A model generated the notes under the pieces. That model saw only the letters and a list, made by a program, of their open reading frames with translations, did not search any database and had not been told where the DNA came from. Of a DNA stretch of 14,686 nt, positions 1 through 7,328 are shown in pieces. Origin of the DNA: Firmicutes bacterium CAG:534 (GTDB taxonomy: Bacteria; Bacillota; Clostridia; Lachnospirales; Lachnospiraceae); assembly GCA_000436115.1 (NCBI GenBank), contig FR894539.1:1-14686 (forward strand), read 5' to 3'. Numbering within the stretch: the first letter of the stretch is position 1; each line of letters begins with the position of its first letter. The position numbers were made by a program, and so were the translations under genes.

Positions 1-8
1 GTCTGACT

Positions 9-25
9 GGTCTGGCTGACAGACC
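9..25. other. small inverted repeat downstream of xerD
   Basis: Six-base arms GGTCTG (9-14) and CAGACC (20-25) flank a 5-nt loop, just after the xerD stop codon. In the direction of xerD transcription no T-run follows inside the window, so this is at best a weak terminator or the edge of a larger structure cut off by the window start. Confidence 0.3.
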
Positions 26-33
26 ATTATTTA

Positions 34-918
34 TTAATGACGAGGATGTGCCTTTGCGTAGACATCCCACAATTTGTTCTTATTAAGGTTTACATAAATC
101 TGTGTCGTAGAAATATCAGAATGCCCCAGCATTTCCTGAACACTTCGCAGATCGGCGCCGTTCTCTACAAGATGCGCCGCGAAGGAGTGCCTTAGGGTAT
201 GAGGCGTAATGTCTGCCGTGATCCCGGCCTTCTTGGTATAGAATTTAATGATCTTCCAAAAGCCCTGGCGGCTCATAGGCTGTCCCTGACAATTTGCAAA
301 AAGATACGGTGACTCGGGATCAGAAAGCATGGCCGCACGCGTTCCCTCCAGATAACGGATCAGCGCCCCCTTGGCCTGATTGCCAAAAGGAATGACCCTC
401 TCCTTTCCTCCGTCATGGCACACAATATACCCGACCTGCAAATCTACATCTGACAGCTTTAAATTGATCAGCTCCGTCACCCGGATCCCGGTAGCATATA
501 AAAGCTCCAGCATGGCCTTATCCCGGATCTCCTTCGGTGAATTTCCGGAGGGCTGCTCTAACAGCTTTATCACTTCCTTGGTGGATAAGATCTCCGGCAT
601 CTTCTTTTCAATTTTGGGAGCATGCAGTGCATCGGAAATATCCTCAGACACCATTCCTTCCTTACTCAGATAATGATAAAACGCCTTCAGGGAAGCAATA
701 TTTCTGGAAATGGTTGCTGCTGAAAACTTATTCTTCTGAAGATAACCCACATAAGAAGTAAGATTGTTCTTCGTAATTTCCTTTACGTTTTCAATCCCCT
801 GCTCTTCCATATAGTTCTTTACCTTCATCAGATCCCTGCGATAGGACAGTTCCGTGTTCTCAGAGGTTTTCTTGATATTATGTAAATAAATCATGAACTG
901 ATTGATTTCTGTTTCCAT
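34..918 (-). CDS. xerD: tyrosine recombinase XerD
   Basis: Site-specific recombinase that resolves chromosome dimers at dif with XerC, acting at the septum with FtsK/SpoIIIE. Counting from the chosen start (294 aa, the usual Xer length), the N-terminal SAM-like core-binding domain spans about residues 5-90 and the catalytic domain about 108-285. All catalytic residues of the family are visible: R146 (ATGIRVTEL), K172 (GGKER), H240 and R243 (HTLRH), H266 (LGHS) and the nucleophile Y275 (IYVNLN). The frame stays open 23 codons further upstream, but those codons overlap a good promoter, and the ATG at 918 follows a GGGGAGTGG Shine-Dalgarno sequence. XerD is preferred over XerC because nudF-spoIIM-xerD matches the Bacillus neighbourhood nudF/spoIIM/ripX (known order). 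An integrase of a mobile element is unlikely, since no other mobile genes are nearby. Confidence 0.92.
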   Translation of the reverse strand: METEINQFMIYLHNIKKTSENTELSYRRDLMKVKNYMEEQGIENVKEITKNNLTSYVGYLQKNKFSAATISRNIASLKAFYHYLSKEGMVSEDISDALHAPKIEKKMPEILSTKEVIKLLEQPSGNSPKEIRDKAMLELLYATGIRVTELINLKLSDVDLQVGYIVCHDGGKERVIPFGNQAKGALIRYLEGTRAAMLSDPESPYLFANCQGQPMSRQGFWKIIKFYTKKAGITADITPHTLRHSFAAHLVENGADLRSVQEMLGHSDISTTQIYVNLNKNKLWDVYAKAHPRH

Positions 919-976
919 GGTTTCTGCTTCCACTCCCCGCCTGTTGTTTTGTTTACATAAACTGCGTGTATTCACC

Positions 977-1005
977 ATTATAAGCAAGAAATGTCAGAAA
1001 AGCAA
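977..1005 (-). promoter_or_regulatory. sigma-A-type promoter for xerD
   Basis: On the minus strand TTGCTT (1000-1005), a 17-nt spacer and a perfect TATAAT (977-982) form a vegetative promoter whose start would lie near 970. That leaves a leader of about 50 nt to the ATG at 918. The site overlaps the upstream in-frame ATGs (987 and 978), which argues against those as starts. Confidence 0.65.
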
Positions 1006-1096
1006 ATGCAATTTTATCCCATTTTACGGGCATTTCAGGCATTTTCACCCTCTAAATACAACATATCGAAATCCCCATTTTCTTCCAGTACTACAT

Positions 1097-1131
1097 CTTG
1101 TAAAAAATTTTTAATAAAAAATTTTTGCAAG
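1097..1131. other. A/T-rich imperfect inverted repeat at the spoIIM 3' end
   Basis: CTTG (1097-1100) and CAAG (1128-1131) flank a run of A and T blocks that can pair (AAAAAATTTTT-like arms). It straddles the spoIIM stop codon. It could act as a weak 3' structure or leaky terminator before the xerD promoter. The stem is nearly all A-T, so stability is doubtful. The rest of the 123-nt gap (988-1110) shows only the xerD promoter. Confidence 0.25.
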
Positions 1132-1716
1132 GTCTCCTATGAGAATTGGGTTTACATAACTTTCCAGTATACAGCCGATCAGAACCATAACACAGATCCA
1201 CATAAGCCATAAGAGCTGCCGCACTCTTCTTTTCCGCTCCATCCGTCCCCCTCTGCCCTCTATCAGAGCGCTTCCCCGGCTCATAAAGCCCGCATAACAG
1301 AAATCCAGGAACAAAAACCAGGCAGGAAACAGCAAAAGCTGATGGGGAAAGAAAATTCCCAGGATAAGCAGCAGTCCCTTAAGGCCAAATCTTATCACTG
1401 CCGATGCCAGGATCATTCCTGCCAGCAGCCCCTGCCACAAAACGGCTCCGGATAAGAACAGCAGTCCGAAGGACGTCAACGAAAGCAGAAACATTCCCAG
1501 CAAAATTCCATATCGCTGCCGCAGCACATAAATCAAAAACTGCCCTCCGTCTATCTCCTCCAGGGCAAGCTGGCGCATCATGCCGGGATTAAAGATACCG
1601 CTTTCCCCCAGCAGTTTGTCCCCGGAAACGTTCATCAGAAGCATTCCAAGGAAAAAGCCGCCCAGAAAAAGAGCGCCCCATATCCTGTATCGCTTTTCCC
1701 TGACCCTTCTTTGCAT
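1111..1716 (-). CDS. spoIIM: stage II sporulation protein M
   Basis: Polytopic membrane protein needed for forespore engulfment. In the known system it localises and anchors the peptidoglycan hydrolases SpoIID and SpoIIP at the septum. The 201-aa product has a basic N-terminus and about five hydrophobic segments (roughly 12-29, 69-90, 93-121, 124-145 and 168-184). It also shows two patterns typical of the family: FFPHQLLLFPA at 122-132, and ESYVNP (185-190) at the end of the last helix. The ATG is preceded by a GAGGC-type ribosome site about 9 nt upstream. It sits between nudF and xerD as in Bacillus. A perfect palindromic terminator lies between it and nudF, yet no clear promoter fits in the remaining 35 nt, so it may be expressed by read-through or from an unrecognised sporulation promoter. 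Its presence implies an endospore former. Confidence 0.88.
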   Translation of the reverse strand: MQRRVREKRYRIWGALFLGGFFLGMLLMNVSGDKLLGESGIFNPGMMRQLALEEIDGGQFLIYVLRQRYGILLGMFLLSLTSFGLLFLSGAVLWQGLLAGMILASAVIRFGLKGLLLILGIFFPHQLLLFPAWFLFLDFCYAGFMSRGSALIEGRGGRMERKRRVRQLLWLMWICVMVLIGCILESYVNPILIGDLAKIFY

Positions 1717-1751
1717 GTTTCTGCCTCGAACTGCTTTTGTCCCAATATATG

Positions 1752-1781
1752 AAAAAGAGTTCTGGATCCAGAACTCTTTTT
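1752..1781. terminator. perfect palindromic intrinsic terminator after nudF
   Basis: A perfect 30-bp palindrome centred at 1766/1767. The arm AAAAAGAGTTCTGGA pairs with its complement, with GATC as the minimal loop. Read leftwards (nudF direction) the stem ends in five Ts; read rightwards it ends in eight Ts (1777-1784), so it can work in both directions. The nudF stop is 16 nt away. Confidence 0.85.
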
Positions 1782-1797
1782 TTTAATAACTGCTGTT

Positions 1798-2334
1798 TTA
1801 TTTGTGATACTTATCTTTGTAGGCCAGGATCGCCGCTACCGTTTTGGAATCCTGGATCTCGCCTGCGTAAATCTTCTCCACCAGCTCTTCTAAGGGGTAA
1901 GCCTTCACCTGCACATATTCATCCTCATCCAGATGCTGTTTTCCCGGCGTCAGATGCTCTGCAACATAGATGTCGATCTTTTCATTGCAAAAGGCTACTG
2001 TGGTTCTGATGCTCAGCAAAAGCTCCAACTGATCACAATGATAACCGGTTTCCTCAGAAAGCTCCCTGGCTGCCGCATCCCTGGTAGGCTCCTCCGGGGT
2101 CTGCAGACCGCCTGCAGGAATTTCCAGCGTATAACGCTCTAAGGCGTTTCGATACTGGCGGACCATGATCAGCCTTCCCTGTTCGTCTATGGGAACCACT
2201 GCCGCTGCGCCCTTGTGCTTGATGAAATCCCATTTTGCAATATTTCCATTGGGGATCTGCATGGTATCCTGATAATAATCTATGATCGCTCCATGAGCAA
2301 CCAGCTCTCTGGATAATCTCTTATATTCTTCCAA
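1798..2334 (-). CDS. nudF: ADP-ribose pyrophosphatase, Nudix family
   Basis: Hydrolyses ADP-ribose to AMP and ribose 5-phosphate, clearing free ADP-ribose from NAD turnover. The 178-aa protein carries a complete Nudix box: G76, then five residues, E82, seven residues, then RELSEETGY (90-98), matching Gx5Ex7REUxEExGU with the metal-binding glutamates at 94/95. It also has the EIPAG motif (71-75) just before the box, which in this family marks ADP-ribose pyrophosphatases rather than MutT types. The start is TTG at 2334: an in-frame TGA lies three codons upstream, and the next ATG would cut into the N-terminal IPNG strand that is part of the fold. The ribosome site is poor (GGGAAAGCGG or GAAGAAAG). 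It lies 22 nt after the aminotransferase stop, so the two are probably co-transcribed. Confidence 0.9.
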   Translation of the reverse strand: MEEYKRLSRELVAHGAIIDYYQDTMQIPNGNIAKWDFIKHKGAAAVVPIDEQGRLIMVRQYRNALERYTLEIPAGGLQTPEEPTRDAAARELSEETGYHCDQLELLLSIRTTVAFCNEKIDIYVAEHLTPGKQHLDEDEYVQVKAYPLEELVEKIYAGEIQDSKTVAAILAYKDKYHK

Positions 2335-2356
2335 CTTTCTTCACCGCTTTCCCGAC

Positions 2357-3643
2357 TTATTTACTTTCCAACAGCTTCTCTACACTTACAAGCTTTACGC
2401 AAAGAACGAAAAGCTCTGCCGCCTGCTTCAGTTCCTCTAAGGTGGGGAAGGTAGGGGCAAGTCTGATGTTGCTGTCTGCAGGATCCTTCTTATAAGGATA
2501 AGTTGCACCGGCTCCTGTAAGGATTACGCCGGCTTCCTTACATTTTGCCACAACAGCCTTCGCACATCCCTCAAGAGTCTCAAAGGAGATAAAATAACCA
2601 CCGTTTGGCTTCGTCCAGGTACCGATCTCCAGACCTGCAAGGCCTTCCTCCAAAATAGACAGCACCGCTTCAAACTTAGGGCGCATGATTGCCGCATGCT
2701 TTTTCATATGCTCCTTCATTCCTTCAATGTTCTTAAAATAATGAACATGACGGAACTGGTTCATCTTGTCAAAACCAATGGTCTGAATGGTCATAATATT
2801 TTTAATGAAATCCAGATTTCCCTTGGATGCTGCAATAGCAGAAATACCGGAGCCGGGGAAGGTTACCTTGGAGGTTGAGCAAAACTCATATACCATATCC
2901 GGATTTCCTGCCTTTTCACATTCCGACATCAGATCTAAAAGGGTATCGCTTCTGTCCTCGTACAGATCATGGATCACATAAGCATTATCCCAGAAGATCC
3001 TGAAATCCTCTGCTGCAGGCTTCAGGGCCGCAAAACGCTTTACTGTCTCATCAGAATAGGTATAGCCCTGAGGATTGGAATATTTCGGCACACACCAGAT
3101 TCCCTTAACAGCCGGATCACTATTTACATATTTTTCTACCAGATCCATGTCAGGGCCATCCTGTGTCATGGGAATATTGATCATTTCAATTCCAAACTGC
3201 TCTGTAATGGCAAAATGTCTGTCATATCCTGGTACCGGGCACAAAAACTTAACCTTATCCAGCTTGCACCACGGGGTACTGCCCATTACGCCAAAAAGCA
3301 TGGATCTTGCAACTGTATCATACATAACATTCAGACTTGCATTGCCGCATACGATCACCTGATCTGCCGGAACGCCAAGCATATCGCCAATCAGCTTTTT
3401 TGCCTCCGGAATGCCGTCCAGCAGTCCATAGTTTCTGCAGTCAATGCCGCTTTCTGTTTTCAGGTCTGTATCCGGATGAATCACATCAAGAAAGTCCCTT
3501 TCCATATCAAGCTGTGCAGGCGCCGGCTTTCCACGAGACATATCAAGTTTTAATCCCTTTGCCTTTGCCTCCTGATATTGACCACTCAATTCTTCCTTAA
3601 GAGAAATCAGTTCCTCTTTACTCATGTCCTGATAAGCTTTCAT
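2357..3643 (-). CDS. PLP-dependent aminotransferase, class I, MocR/AspT-like group
   Basis: A 428-aa fold-type I aminotransferase. It resembles the Aminotran_MocR family (PF12897), whose characterised member is a subgroup Ic aspartate aminotransferase; the exact substrate here is inference. Visible PLP-site elements are the GNAS phosphate/cofactor loop (100-103), NPQG (190-193), D219 with Y222 in FWDNAY, the Schiff-base lysine K259 in STSK, and the substrate-carboxylate arginine R394 in SNIRLAP. SRGKP (36-40) is typical of the group. The frame is open 67 codons further upstream, but that extension runs through a promoter, a palindrome and the rny terminator. The ATG at 3643 follows a strong AAGGAGG 10 nt upstream. 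The gene probably forms a two-gene unit with nudF. No DNA-binding domain is fused, so it is not a MocR regulator. Confidence 0.9.
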   Translation of the reverse strand: MKAYQDMSKEELISLKEELSGQYQEAKAKGLKLDMSRGKPAPAQLDMERDFLDVIHPDTDLKTESGIDCRNYGLLDGIPEAKKLIGDMLGVPADQVIVCGNASLNVMYDTVARSMLFGVMGSTPWCKLDKVKFLCPVPGYDRHFAITEQFGIEMINIPMTQDGPDMDLVEKYVNSDPAVKGIWCVPKYSNPQGYTYSDETVKRFAALKPAAEDFRIFWDNAYVIHDLYEDRSDTLLDLMSECEKAGNPDMVYEFCSTSKVTFPGSGISAIAASKGNLDFIKNIMTIQTIGFDKMNQFRHVHYFKNIEGMKEHMKKHAAIMRPKFEAVLSILEEGLAGLEIGTWTKPNGGYFISFETLEGCAKAVVAKCKEAGVILTGAGATYPYKKDPADSNIRLAPTFPTLEELKQAAELFVLCVKLVSVEKLLESK

Positions 3644-3684
3644 GATGTATCTTCCTCCTTCTATCCCTTGGTTCAAATTGGTAT

Positions 3685-3711
3685 CGTTGGATAATTGTAT
3701 ACAATCCAACG
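3685..3711. promoter_or_regulatory. palindromic operator-like element in the aminotransferase leader
   Basis: The core ATTGTATACAAT (3694-3705) is a perfect 12-bp palindrome. It is flanked by CGTTGG (3685-3690) and CCAACG (3706-3711), with a 3-nt asymmetry (ATA) on one side. It begins about 9 nt downstream of the predicted -10 box, so a bound repressor would block initiation. It can alternatively form an RNA hairpin with an 8-bp stem (3685-3692 with 3704-3711). The regulator is unknown; short TTGTATACAA-type palindromes are bound by some GntR-family repressors (general knowledge, not shown here). Confidence 0.5.
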
Positions 3712-3719
3712 CCTTTCTT

Positions 3720-3748
3720 ATTTTACTATATTCATTCCCTGCAAACAA
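3720..3748 (-). promoter_or_regulatory. sigma-A-type promoter for aminotransferase-nudF
   Basis: On the minus strand TTGTTT (3743-3748), a 17-nt spacer and TAAAAT (3720-3725). The predicted start, near 3713, is directly upstream of the palindrome and about 70 nt from the ATG at 3643. Confidence 0.5.
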
Positions 3749-3817
3749 GCTATTTTTGCTTTTCTCTTTACGAAGATTTTTTCTTAATCTGCAAATTTTT
3801 ATCCAATATGACCAAAA

Positions 3818-3844
3818 ATGGCAGAACCCAAAGGGTTCTGCCAT
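3818..3844 (-). terminator. intrinsic terminator after rny
   Basis: Arms ATGGCAGAACCC (3818-3829) and its complement (3833-3844) give a 12-bp stem with a 3-nt loop, followed on the minus strand by a T-run (TTTTT counting the last stem base). It begins 24 nt after the rny stop codon and closes the recA-recX-rny unit. Confidence 0.88.
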
Positions 3845-3868
3845 GATTTTCTGTACGAATGATAGATT

Positions 3869-5416
3869 TTACTTTGCGTAATCGATCACGCGCGATTCTC
3901 TGATCACATTTACCTTAATCTGTCCGGGATATTCCAGTTCCGCTTCAATCTGCTTGGAAATATCTCTTGCCAGAAGTACCATATCAGAATCACTGATCTG
4001 TTCTGGAACTACCATTACACGAATCTCTCTACCTGCCTGAATTGCAAAAGATTTATCTACGCCTTTAAAATTGTTTGTGATATCTTCTAATTGTTTTAAT
4101 CTGGTTGTATAGGTTTCAAGGGTCTCTCTTCTTGCACCCGGTCTTGCTGCGGAAATCGTATCAGCAGCTTGTACCAGACAAGCGATAAGGGACTGAGGCT
4201 CTACATCTCCATGATGGGATTCTACTGCATTGATCACCACAGGGGACTCCTTATACTTTCTGCAAAGCTCAACGCCAAGCTGAATATGGGAGCCTTCCAT
4301 TTCATGGTCTACAGCCTTACCAATATCATGTAAAAGTCCTGCCCTCTTAGCCATTCTTACATCAAGGCCAAGCTCAGCTGCCAAAAGTCCGGAAAGCTGT
4401 GCAACCTCAATGGAATGCTTAAGCGCATTCTGACCATAACTGGTTCTGAACTTCATCTTACCGAGAAGTCTTACCAGCTCAGGATGGATGCCATGTACTC
4501 CAACCTCAAGGGTTGCAGCTTCACCCTCTTCCTTGATCATTACCTCAACTTCCTTCTGCGCCTTCTCAACCATTTCTTCAATTCTTGCCGGATGAATACG
4601 TCCGTCAACAATCAGTTTTTCAAGCGCAATCCTTGCCACCTCACGGCGGATGGGGTCAAATCCGGATAAGATAACGGCTTCCGGTGTATCGTCAATGATC
4701 AGATCCACACCGGTCAACGTTTCAAGAGTTCTGATATTTCTTCCCTCTCGTCCGATGATCCTTCCCTTCATCTCGTCATTCGGAAGCTGGACAACGGAAA
4801 TTGTGGTTTCGGATACATGGTCTGCTGCACATTTCTGGATAGCAGTTACCACATATTCCTTGGCCTTCTTGTCAGCCTCTTCCTTTGCACGGCTCTCTAA
4901 TTCTTTGATCATAACAGCCGTTTCATGTTTCACATCATCTTCAACAATTTTTAATAAATACTCTTTTGCCTGTTCGGAGGTAAGTCCTGAGATTCGTTCC
5001 AGTTCCTGTAATCTTTGTTCGTTCAGTTTTGAAACTTCCGCACGCTGCTTTGCCAGTTCTTCTTCCCTGGCTGCCAGACTTGCTTCCTTCTTTTCGATCG
5101 CATCCGCTTTCTTATCGATGTTCTCTTCCTTTTGCTGAACTCTGCGCTCATAGCGCTGAGCCTCCGCACGACGTTCCTTGATTTCCTTGTCCAGTTCATT
5201 CTTGGTACGAATGGACTCTTCCTTGACTTCAAGGAGGGATTCGCGCTTCTTGGTTTCAGCAGTTTTCAGAGCTTCATCAATGATCTCACGGGCCTTATCC
5301 TCTGCATTTCCGAGCTTTGTCTCAGACACCTTTTTATGATATACGGATGCCAGAAACCAGGAAAGAGGAGCAGCCACGATAAGCGTTACGATTACCGCAA
5401 TCAAAACTTGCACCAT
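3869..5416 (-). CDS. rny: ribonuclease Y
   Basis: Membrane-anchored endoribonuclease that starts mRNA decay in Firmicutes and replaces RNase E. The 515-aa protein shows the full family order. An N-terminal transmembrane helix (about 4-26) is followed by a long, highly charged coiled coil (about 35-200). Then come a KH RNA-binding domain with GRIIGREGRNIR (218-229) and an HD metal-dependent phosphohydrolase domain, with conserved H334, the H363-D364 doublet in LLHDIGKA, and HHGD at 401-404. A conserved C-terminal domain ends the protein. Length is normal (about 515-520 aa). The ATG follows AAGGAGGTG at 9-nt spacing. It lies 103 nt downstream of recX, an order I recall as common in Clostridia, and ends in a strong terminator. 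A separate promoter in the gap is possible but not clear. Confidence 0.97.
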   Translation of the reverse strand: MVQVLIAVIVTLIVAAPLSWFLASVYHKKVSETKLGNAEDKAREIIDEALKTAETKKRESLLEVKEESIRTKNELDKEIKERRAEAQRYERRVQQKEENIDKKADAIEKKEASLAAREEELAKQRAEVSKLNEQRLQELERISGLTSEQAKEYLLKIVEDDVKHETAVMIKELESRAKEEADKKAKEYVVTAIQKCAADHVSETTISVVQLPNDEMKGRIIGREGRNIRTLETLTGVDLIIDDTPEAVILSGFDPIRREVARIALEKLIVDGRIHPARIEEMVEKAQKEVEVMIKEEGEAATLEVGVHGIHPELVRLLGKMKFRTSYGQNALKHSIEVAQLSGLLAAELGLDVRMAKRAGLLHDIGKAVDHEMEGSHIQLGVELCRKYKESPVVINAVESHHGDVEPQSLIACLVQAADTISAARPGARRETLETYTTRLKQLEDITNNFKGVDKSFAIQAGREIRVMVVPEQISDSDMVLLARDISKQIEAELEYPGQIKVNVIRESRVIDYAK

Positions 5417-5482
5417 TTACAGGAGCACCTCCTTATTTAGTTTTCATTGTACTCTGATCTATATAGAATGTATGTAGAAAAC

Positions 5483-5511
5483 ATTCTAAAAGGCAATTTA
5501 CAACATCTAAA
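5483..5511 (-). promoter_or_regulatory. possible promoter for rny
   Basis: On the minus strand TTTAGA (5506-5511), a 17-nt spacer and TAGAAT (5483-5488). The -35 match is modest. The -10 box coincides with one arm of a 7-bp inverted repeat (TAGAATG 5464-5470 with CATTCTA 5482-5488) that would lie at the start of the transcript. The inverted repeat has no T-run, so it does not look like a recX terminator. Confidence 0.3.
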
Positions 5512-5519
5512 TTTTAAAC

Positions 5520-6143
5520 TTAAATTGATGTTATGTCAAGTGAAACTACATTTCTGATCAAATCAGTTGAAAATCCCTTCCGGTATAAAAACCCCATCAT
5601 TTTAAAGATTTCCTCTTTCGATGCGCTTTCCGGGCAAAAATGCTTCTTCTCCATCAGCCTTTTGATCTGCTTTGTTTCCAGCTCCTTCTGGGCGTCTCCC
5701 GCAGTCTCTTCCCAGACCTCCTCAAACAGTTCCTTTGAAATTCCCTTTTTTTGCAGATCCATTTGAATTCTTCGTTTACTTTTGCTTTCCTTGTTGTATT
5801 CCACAAAGTCAGCCGCATACATTCTGTCATCCAGATAGCCAAAGGAAGAAACATAGTCGATAGCCAGGGCTATAAACTCCTCACTGTACTCCCCTGCACG
5901 CAGCTTTTCCCTAAGCTGCATGGTCGTATAGGCACGGCTCTTTAAAAGGTTCATAGCCCTTAGCTTGACCCTCTTTGGCAGTATTTCCTGTGTAATGATC
6001 CGGTAATTCTCCGGGGAGAGTTCCTCTCCCTGTTTGACCCCATAGCGAGACAATTCGCCCTTATATAATACAAAGGCGAATTGTCCGTCGATCTCCACTC
6101 TTATTTTTGATTTATCACGCTCTGAAAGACCTGTAACGATCAT
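5520..6143 (-). CDS. recX: recombination regulatory protein RecX
   Basis: RecX binds RecA filaments and modulates recombinase activity and the SOS response. The 207-aa product has the all-helical, three-helix repeat layout of the family. The best-conserved repeat is at about 62-115 (RAMNLLKSRAYT... to ...SFGYLDDRMYAADFV), followed by KRRIQMDLQKKGIS (123-136) and a C-terminal repeat ending in MGFLYRKGFSTDLIRNVV. The N-terminal 45 residues form the extra beta-rich region found in Firmicute RecX proteins. The ATG has an AGGAGCAGG ribosome site and is 24 nt after the recA stop, so it is almost certainly co-transcribed with recA under SOS control. The identity rests on both sequence pattern and position. 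Confidence 0.92.
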   Translation of the reverse strand: MIVTGLSERDKSKIRVEIDGQFAFVLYKGELSRYGVKQGEELSPENYRIITQEILPKRVKLRAMNLLKSRAYTTMQLREKLRAGEYSEEFIALAIDYVSSFGYLDDRMYAADFVEYNKESKSKRRIQMDLQKKGISKELFEEVWEETAGDAQKELETKQIKRLMEKKHFCPESASKEEIFKMMGFLYRKGFSTDLIRNVVSLDITSI

Positions 6144-6167
6144 ATGTTTTCCTGCTCCTGCAAAGGC

Positions 6168-7229
6168 TTATTCTTCTGCCTTCGTCTTTTTCCCCTGGGA
6201 TCCGGCAGCTTCCTGCTCTGTGGCCTTTTCCGCCCCCTGAAGTCCATAATGTTCCCTGACCTTTGCTGCGATCTCGTCATAGACTTCCTGATGATCCTTC
6301 AGGTACTGCTTGGCATTTTCACGCCCCTGTCCGATCTTATTTCCGTTGTAGGCATACCATGCGCCGCTTTTATTGACAATGTTTACCTCGGCCGCAAGAT
6401 CCAGGACATCTCCTACCATGGAAATCCCTTCTCCAAAAATAATATCAAATTCTGCTTCCTTAAAGGGAGGCGCAATTTTATTTTTCACCACCTTAACTCT
6501 GGTTCTGTTTCCAATGGTCTCTCCGCTTTGCTTAAGGGCCTCGATCCTTCTTACATCAAGGCGTACGGAGGAATAGAATTTGAGCGCTCTTCCGCCTGTT
6601 GTGGTTTCCGGGCTTCCAAACAAAACGCCTACCTTTTCACGGAGCTGGTTGATAAAGACTACGGTGCAGTTGGATTTGCTGATCACTGCGGTCAGCTTTC
6701 TCAGCGCCTGTGACATCAGCCTGGCCTGCAGACCCACATGGGATTCTCCCATGTCGCCGTCGATTTCTGCCTTGGGGACCAGTGCCGCCACAGAGTCTAC
6801 CACCACAATGTCAATGGCTCCTGAACGCACCATCGTTTCCGTGATCTCAAGGGCCTGTTCCCCGTTATCCGGCTGGGAAATGTACAGATTATCAACATCC
6901 ACTCCTATATTCTTGGCGTAAACCGGATCCAGAGCATGCTCCGCATCGATAAATCCCGCAATGCCGCCTCTCTTTTGCACCTCGGCAATCATATGTAAGG
7001 TAACTGTCGTCTTACCACTGGACTCAGGCCCATATATCTCAATGATCCTTCCCTTGGGAATTCCCCCCAGTCCCAGTGCAATATCAAGGCTTAAAGAGCC
7101 TGTGGGAATGGTCTCTACATTCATGTGCGCCGAGGAATCCCCCAGCTTCATGACTGCTCCCTTTCCAAATTGTTTCTCAATCTGTCCCAGTGCGGCATCA
7201 AGTGCCTTTAATTTTTCGTCTTTTTCCAT
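6168..7229 (-). CDS. recA: recombinase A
   Basis: ATP-dependent strand-exchange protein and co-protease for LexA self-cleavage. From the chosen start it has 353 aa, the usual RecA size. Walker A is GPESSGKTT at 67-75. The Walker B strand ends in IVVVDSVAAL, and loop 2 lies in GSPETTTGGRALKF. The C-terminal domain is followed by a variable tail rich in Gln, Lys and Glu. The frame is open for 17 more codons, but these are encoded by the hairpin-rich leader. The ATG at 7229 aligns with typical N-termini (EK..KLKALDAAL.QIEKQFGKGAVMKLG) and has GGGGA 6 nt upstream. An ATG at 7241 is the alternative. Upstream lie a strong promoter and LexA boxes, and recX follows directly, so the gene is SOS-regulated. 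Confidence 0.97.
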   Translation of the reverse strand: MEKDEKLKALDAALGQIEKQFGKGAVMKLGDSSAHMNVETIPTGSLSLDIALGLGGIPKGRIIEIYGPESSGKTTVTLHMIAEVQKRGGIAGFIDAEHALDPVYAKNIGVDVDNLYISQPDNGEQALEITETMVRSGAIDIVVVDSVAALVPKAEIDGDMGESHVGLQARLMSQALRKLTAVISKSNCTVVFINQLREKVGVLFGSPETTTGGRALKFYSSVRLDVRRIEALKQSGETIGNRTRVKVVKNKIAPPFKEAEFDIIFGEGISMVGDVLDLAAEVNIVNKSGAWYAYNGNKIGQGRENAKQYLKDHQEVYDEIAAKVREHYGLQGAEKATEQEAAGSQGKKTKAEE

Positions 7230-7231
7230 TT

Positions 7232-7253
7232 TAATCCCCATTTCTGCGCACGC
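7232..7253 (-). repeat. imperfect direct repeat, copy next to recA start
   Basis: This 22-nt stretch matches 7329-7349 in the same orientation with a few substitutions and one indel. Both copies read, on the minus strand, GCGT, a GC-rich middle, then AATGG-R-GATTA. The copy here supplies the GGGGATTA that acts as the recA ribosome site. The two copies are about 97 bp apart and bracket hairpins 5 to 7. Confidence 0.55.
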
Positions 7254-7328
7254 TCTTTGCGCATCTCGAGTTTGTGTCAAGTGCGCGCAGACACAAATCT
7301 CGCGTGTGAAAAATTCTATTTTTCACAC

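Noticed and set aside
34..918. Integrase of a mobile element rather than housekeeping XerD
   Set aside because: Length, start motif and the nudF-spoIIM-xerD neighbourhood match the chromosomal gene. No attachment-site repeats, tRNA gene or other mobile genes are nearby.
2969..3553. Plus-strand open frame of 194 codons
   Set aside because: Lies wholly antisense to the aminotransferase, whose cofactor motifs are intact. It has no family resemblance and no ribosome site context.
3644..3844. 67-residue N-terminal extension of the aminotransferase
   Set aside because: It is encoded by the promoter, the palindrome and the rny terminator stem, and lacks a ribosome site. The ATG at 3643 has AAGGAGG.
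4650..5138. Plus-strand Ser-rich open frame of 162 codons
   Set aside because: Antisense of the RNase Y coiled coil and KH region; Ser/Phe-rich composition is the reverse-strand image of Glu/Lys-rich coding sequence.
5464..5488. Inverted repeat in the recX-rny gap considered as a recX terminator
   Set aside because: Only 7 A/T-rich base pairs with an 11-nt loop and no T-run in the transcribed direction.
7304..7328. Hairpin in the recA leader considered as an intrinsic terminator
   Set aside because: The 10-bp stem is half A-T and is followed on the minus strand by GCGAGATT, not a T-run, so termination is unlikely.
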